Source: Pseudomonas sp. PDM04 (GTDB lineage: Bacteria; Pseudomonadota; Gammaproteobacteria; Pseudomonadales; Pseudomonadaceae). From it: a stretch of DNA of 64,000 nucleotides. Below, in pieces: positions 61,501 to 64,000 of the stretch. The translations under genes were made by a program, and so were the position numbers. The stretch lies in NCBI RefSeq assembly GCF_014851765.1, contig NZ_JACVAI010000002.1, forward strand, positions 248,001 through 312,000. The letters run 5' to 3'. The notes beneath the pieces are model-generated. The model was not told the DNA's origin. It made no database searches and saw only the letters and a program-made list of their open reading frames with translations. Within the stretch, counting starts at the first letter, position 1; every line of letters begins with the position of its first letter.

Positions 61501-64000
61501 CTGCTGCTGGCATGGTTGGCCGGTCCCTGGATCGCCTGGCGACTCAGTTCGCCGCCCCGACAATCGGTGTTCGCCCCGTCGACGGAGGACTTGCGCTTCC
61601 TGCGCCTGTTGGCGCGCAGAACCTGGGCGTTCTTCGATCACTACGTGGGACCGCAGGATCATTGGTTGCCACCGGACAACGTGCAGGAAGAACCCAGGCC
61701 CGCCATTGCCCATCGCACCTCGCCCACCAACATGGGCATGTCCCTGCTCGCCCACCTGGCCGCTCACGATTTCGCTTACCTGAGCACCGAACGACTGCTG
61801 ACGCGGCTGGGTGCCTCGCTGGACAGCATGGACGGCCTGGAACGGTATCGGCAGCACTTTTACAACTGGTATGACACGCAGACCCTCGAACCGTTGAAAC
61901 CGCATTACGTCTCCACCGTCGACAGCGGCAACCTGGCGGGTCTGCTGCTGACCCTGAGCGCCGGCCTTGCGCAGCTTGCCGACGCGCCCATGTTCGGCCC
62001 TGCGGTGATCAGGGGCCTGCGCGACACCCTGGAGATCCTTGGCGAAACCCAGCGTGCCGCGGGCGTGGATGAAACCGCCTGCAATGACGTGCGAAAACGG
62101 CTGGATGAGGCCCCGCCATCGTTAACCCGCGAGGCGCTGGCAGACCTGCTGCACGCGGCACGCATCAGCGTCGCGGACACTCCTGGCGGCCTCGATGAAG
62201 AGAGCGTTTACTGGCGCGAGGTGTTCGACCACCAATGCATCGACTGGAGCGAAGAGTTGCAGCGCTATCGACTCCCTGCGCCCTTGCCCGGCACCCCGTC
62301 GGCACCTGGCAGCTTGCGTCAACTGGCAGGCCTGAACCCGGCCGGCTGGGCAGCGGAGCATCACCCTCGACTCGAGCAGGTGCGCGCCGTCGCCGCCGCG
62401 CGCCTGCTGACCCTGGAGCGCCTGGCCCTGTTGTCGACGTCGCTGGCACAGATGGATTTCTCGCTGCTGTACGACAATCAGCGGGACCTGTTCGTCATCG
62501 GCTACAACGCCGAAGACCGCAGGCTCGACAGCGGTTACTACGACCTGCTGGCCTCCGAAGTGCGGCTGACCAATTACGTGGTCATCGCCCTGGGACAAAT
62601 CCCCCAGCGTGCCTGGTTCACCCTGGGCAGGCTGTTGGGGGAAAACGCCGGGGTGCCGACGTTGCTGTCCTGGTCGGGCTCGATGTTCGAATACCTGATG
62701 CCGATGCTGGTGATGCCCAACTACGACGGCAGCCTGCTGGACCAGACGTGCCGCGCCGCCGTGGCGGTACAGATCGAACACGGCAACCTGCTGGGCATTC
62801 CCTGGGGCGTTTCAGAGTCGGGTTATTACACCCTCGACGCCCACTTCAACTATCAATACCGCGCTTTCGGAGTTCAGGCCCTGGGGCTCCAGCGCGGTCT
62901 GAGCAATGACGTGGTCATCGCACCTTACGCCAGCGTCCTGGCGTTGATGGTCGACGCCGATGCCGCCTGCAAGAACCTGCAACGGCTCGCCCTGCAAGGT
63001 TGCGCGGGACGTTTCGGTCTGTATGAGGCGGTGGACTACACCGAGGCCCGACTGCCCCGCGGCCAGCCCCACGTCGTGGTCCGCTCCTTCATGGCGCACC
63101 ACCAGGGCATGAGCCTGCTGGCCTTGACCAGCCGCCTGCTCGATCAGCCCATGCAACGCCGCTTCGCCGCCGATCCGGCGCTGCAATCGGCCCTGCTGCT
63201 GTTGCAGGAACGGGTGCCGAAATCCGCCGCTCCGTACCTGCAGACCGCCCAGTCGCCCGCGCTCGGTGATGGCGGGCTGGGCCAGGACGCCGGGCTTCGG
63301 GTGTTCGCTGACCCAGGCCGCAAACGCCCTGCCGTGCAGTTGCTTTCCAATGGTCGCTACCACGTCATGCTGACCAGCGGTGGCGGTGGTTACAGCCGCC
63401 GCCACGACATGGCCGTCACCCGTTGGCAGGAAGACATTTCCCAGGACAACTGGGGGATGTTCTGCTATCTGCGCGATGTGCAGTCCAATACCGTCTGGTC
63501 GGCCGCGCATCAGCCAACGCTGCGCCAGCCCGAAAGCCATGAAGCGATCTTCAGCGACTCCCGGGCAGAGTTTCGCGCACGCAACCTGGATTTCGACACG
63601 CACATGGAGATTGTCGTCTCGCCTGAAGACGACATCGAACTGCGCCGCCTGCACGTCACCAACCGGGCGTCATCGGCCAAGACCCTGGAAATCACCACCT
63701 ATGCCGAAGTGGTGCTGACGTCCCCCGCCAGCGATGCCATGCACCCGGCGTTCAGTAAACTGTTCGTGCAAACCGAACTGCTGCCGGCACTCCAGGCCAT
63801 CGTGTGCAGCCGCCGTCCCAGGGCGAGCGACGAATCGACGCCGTGGATGTGCCATTTACTGGCGGCACACGGCGTGGACATCGACGCGATCTCGTACGAA
63901 ACCGATCGCGCCCGGTTCGTTGGCCGTGGACGCAACCTGGTATCACCCGCCGCCCTGGATGCCGACTGCCCGCACTTGTCTGGCAGTGCCGGCCCGGTAC
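58543..64000 (+). CDS. NdvB-like cyclic beta-glucan synthase / GH94-type protein (partial)
   Basis: The frame opens at the ATG at 58543 and stays open to the window edge, giving about 1819 residues of an expected ~2800. An N-terminal domain is followed by helices near 427-487. The GT84 transferase core has D643 and D645 (TLDTDTLLP) and HRWIRGDW near 790. More helices lie at ~836-880 and ~960-1000. Next is a glucoamylase-like region with SWSGSMFEYLMP (from 1376) and HHQGMSLLAL (from 1519), then the start of the GH94 phosphorylase part. It should polymerise UDP-glucose into cyclic beta-1,2-glucan at the inner membrane. The stop is outside the window. Confidence 0.9.
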   Translation, partial: MNSIWTRMLRVFSRSSGVWRTGQFSKPRFEYEPILRSELFSADQMATHGIALAGQHRLTALSARDPMLRRLDDNERLLKRSCAALADAQMSSRRVTPAAEWLLDNYFLVEENIRTARSHLPKGYSRELPRLVNGPSAGLPRVYDIALETISHGDGRVDEQSLSRFIFSYQTVMPLALGELWAIPIMLRLALIENLRRVASRVMANADDRNLADDWAERLIETSERDIKNVVLTVADMARSAPPITAAFVAEFTRRLQGQSAALALPLNWIEQMLSESGSSIERQVQLDAQQQAADQVSISNSIGSLRLLSATDWREFVESMSHVDRILREDPAGVYQAMDFSTRDSYRHVVERLARRSPRLSEIQIAQATIDLAIAATATVSCPVLARHVGYYLISAGLPALERRLEARVPFHERWNRLLQRSPLVFYLSPVALLTFVLAWPLLASAQRDGMSAAALLMLAIPCLIMTSRLAIGLINWLVTFSLVPAVLPKMDYANGIPDDATSLVVIPTLIASPADVDELVEGLEVRFLANRDRNLYFALLSDFLDAAQANEPEDAGLLDQASRAISQLNQKYADGLDDRFFLLHRPRRWNASERVWMGHERKRGKLIELNELLRGRGQDRFDAIVGDITPLRAVRYVITLDTDTLLPRDVARQCVAAMMHPLNRPLFDATGEQIVSGYAVLQPRVGISLTSATRSIYARLFGSDAGVDPYTRAVSDVYQDLFQQGSFIGKGIYDVDAFTCALDGCLPDNQILSHDLIEGCYARSGLLSDVQLYEQYPSRFGADVKRRHRWIRGDWQLLPWTLPWVRNAEGHWIHNRLSVMARWKILDNLRRSLEPLALLLMLSWGWFASTAPLHWTLTVIGLLFIQPLLRVVTDLIQPPDDVPYGQYVRAQLGDLGQDLARACLALAWLPFEMFYSADALLRSLWRIGFSRRRLLQWQPSREVERSTENRLSGLYRQMWVQPFSALVSLALLAHDPQTLAIASPLLLAWLAGPWIAWRLSSPPRQSVFAPSTEDLRFLRLLARRTWAFFDHYVGPQDHWLPPDNVQEEPRPAIAHRTSPTNMGMSLLAHLAAHDFAYLSTERLLTRLGASLDSMDGLERYRQHFYNWYDTQTLEPLKPHYVSTVDSGNLAGLLLTLSAGLAQLADAPMFGPAVIRGLRDTLEILGETQRAAGVDETACNDVRKRLDEAPPSLTREALADLLHAARISVADTPGGLDEESVYWREVFDHQCIDWSEELQRYRLPAPLPGTPSAPGSLRQLAGLNPAGWAAEHHPRLEQVRAVAAARLLTLERLALLSTSLAQMDFSLLYDNQRDLFVIGYNAEDRRLDSGYYDLLASEVRLTNYVVIALGQIPQRAWFTLGRLLGENAGVPTLLSWSGSMFEYLMPMLVMPNYDGSLLDQTCRAAVAVQIEHGNLLGIPWGVSESGYYTLDAHFNYQYRAFGVQALGLQRGLSNDVVIAPYASVLALMVDADAACKNLQRLALQGCAGRFGLYEAVDYTEARLPRGQPHVVVRSFMAHHQGMSLLALTSRLLDQPMQRRFAADPALQSALLLLQERVPKSAAPYLQTAQSPALGDGGLGQDAGLRVFADPGRKRPAVQLLSNGRYHVMLTSGGGGYSRRHDMAVTRWQEDISQDNWGMFCYLRDVQSNTVWSAAHQPTLRQPESHEAIFSDSRAEFRARNLDFDTHMEIVVSPEDDIELRRLHVTNRASSAKTLEITTYAEVVLTSPASDAMHPAFSKLFVQTELLPALQAIVCSRRPRASDESTPWMCHLLAAHGVDIDAISYETDRARFVGRGRNLVSPAALDADCPHLSGSAGPV

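Overview
The window looks like a chromosomal segment of a fluorescens-group Pseudomonas. It is GC-rich and dense with short operons, and almost every catabolic or efflux gene has a divergent LysR, AraC, GntR or TetR regulator. It carries a Pseudomonas-type REP pair near 38.14-38.20 kb, a FecI/FecR/TonB-receptor iron unit, an IorAB-like molybdenum oxidase and many TRAP/ABC uptake genes. I saw no rRNA, tRNA, prophage, insertion sequence or CRISPR array.

Layout. 0-4.4 kb: end of an MFS gene, an EamA exporter, a secreted NTF2-like protein, an aldo/keto reductase with a divergent AraC, and two small membrane proteins. 4.4-15.1 kb: a carboxylate island. kdgD (5-dehydro-4-deoxyglucarate dehydratase) is divergent from a dctQ-dctM-dctP TRAP operon that continues into a nitrilase-superfamily hydrolase and an HpcH/HpaI aldolase. 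A LysR gene is divergent from a second operon, RraA-like protein plus dctP-dctQ-dctM. 15.2-18.2 kb: an MFS/TetR pair with matching operators and a HigBA toxin-antitoxin pair. 18.4-25.7 kb: a diguanylate cyclase, then a SsuABC/TauABC-like ABC importer co-oriented with a large DUF3604 (PHP-like) protein, with a divergent GntR/UTRA regulator.

25.8-32.5 kb: the most coherent pathway. A MocR regulator is divergent from mvaA (class II HMG-CoA reductase with every P. mevalonii catalytic residue and the NAD determinant D146), mvaB (HMG-CoA lyase), a two-helix membrane protein, a TctA-type permease and an exported SMP-30-type lactonase. I read this as uptake and catabolism of mevalonate, possibly starting from mevalonolactone: lactone opened in the periplasm, mevalonate imported, oxidised to HMG-CoA and split to acetyl-CoA plus acetoacetate.

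32.5-45.3 kb: SDR/AraC, GFA/LysR, a hemerythrin gene behind a sigma-54-like promoter, alaE, a secreted protein made of six 13-residue repeats, rlhA, azlCD, SDR/LysR and a GMC oxidoreductase. 45.3-51.4 kb: XdhC, a triheme cytochrome c, molybdopterin and 2Fe-2S subunits of a periplasmic oxidase, and an AraC regulator. 51.6-55.7 kb: ECF sigma factor, FecR and a siderophore receptor with Fur-like boxes. 55.7-58.3 kb: DHA2-type MFS and LysR. 58.5 kb to the end: the first ~1819 residues of an NdvB-like cyclic beta-glucan synthase that runs off the window.

The least explained items are the mevalonolactone hypothesis and its transporter, the DUF3604-ABC unit, the 13-residue repeat protein, the RraA-like protein lacking its key Arg, and three short well-initiated ORFs that overlap the start of the next gene by ATGA.
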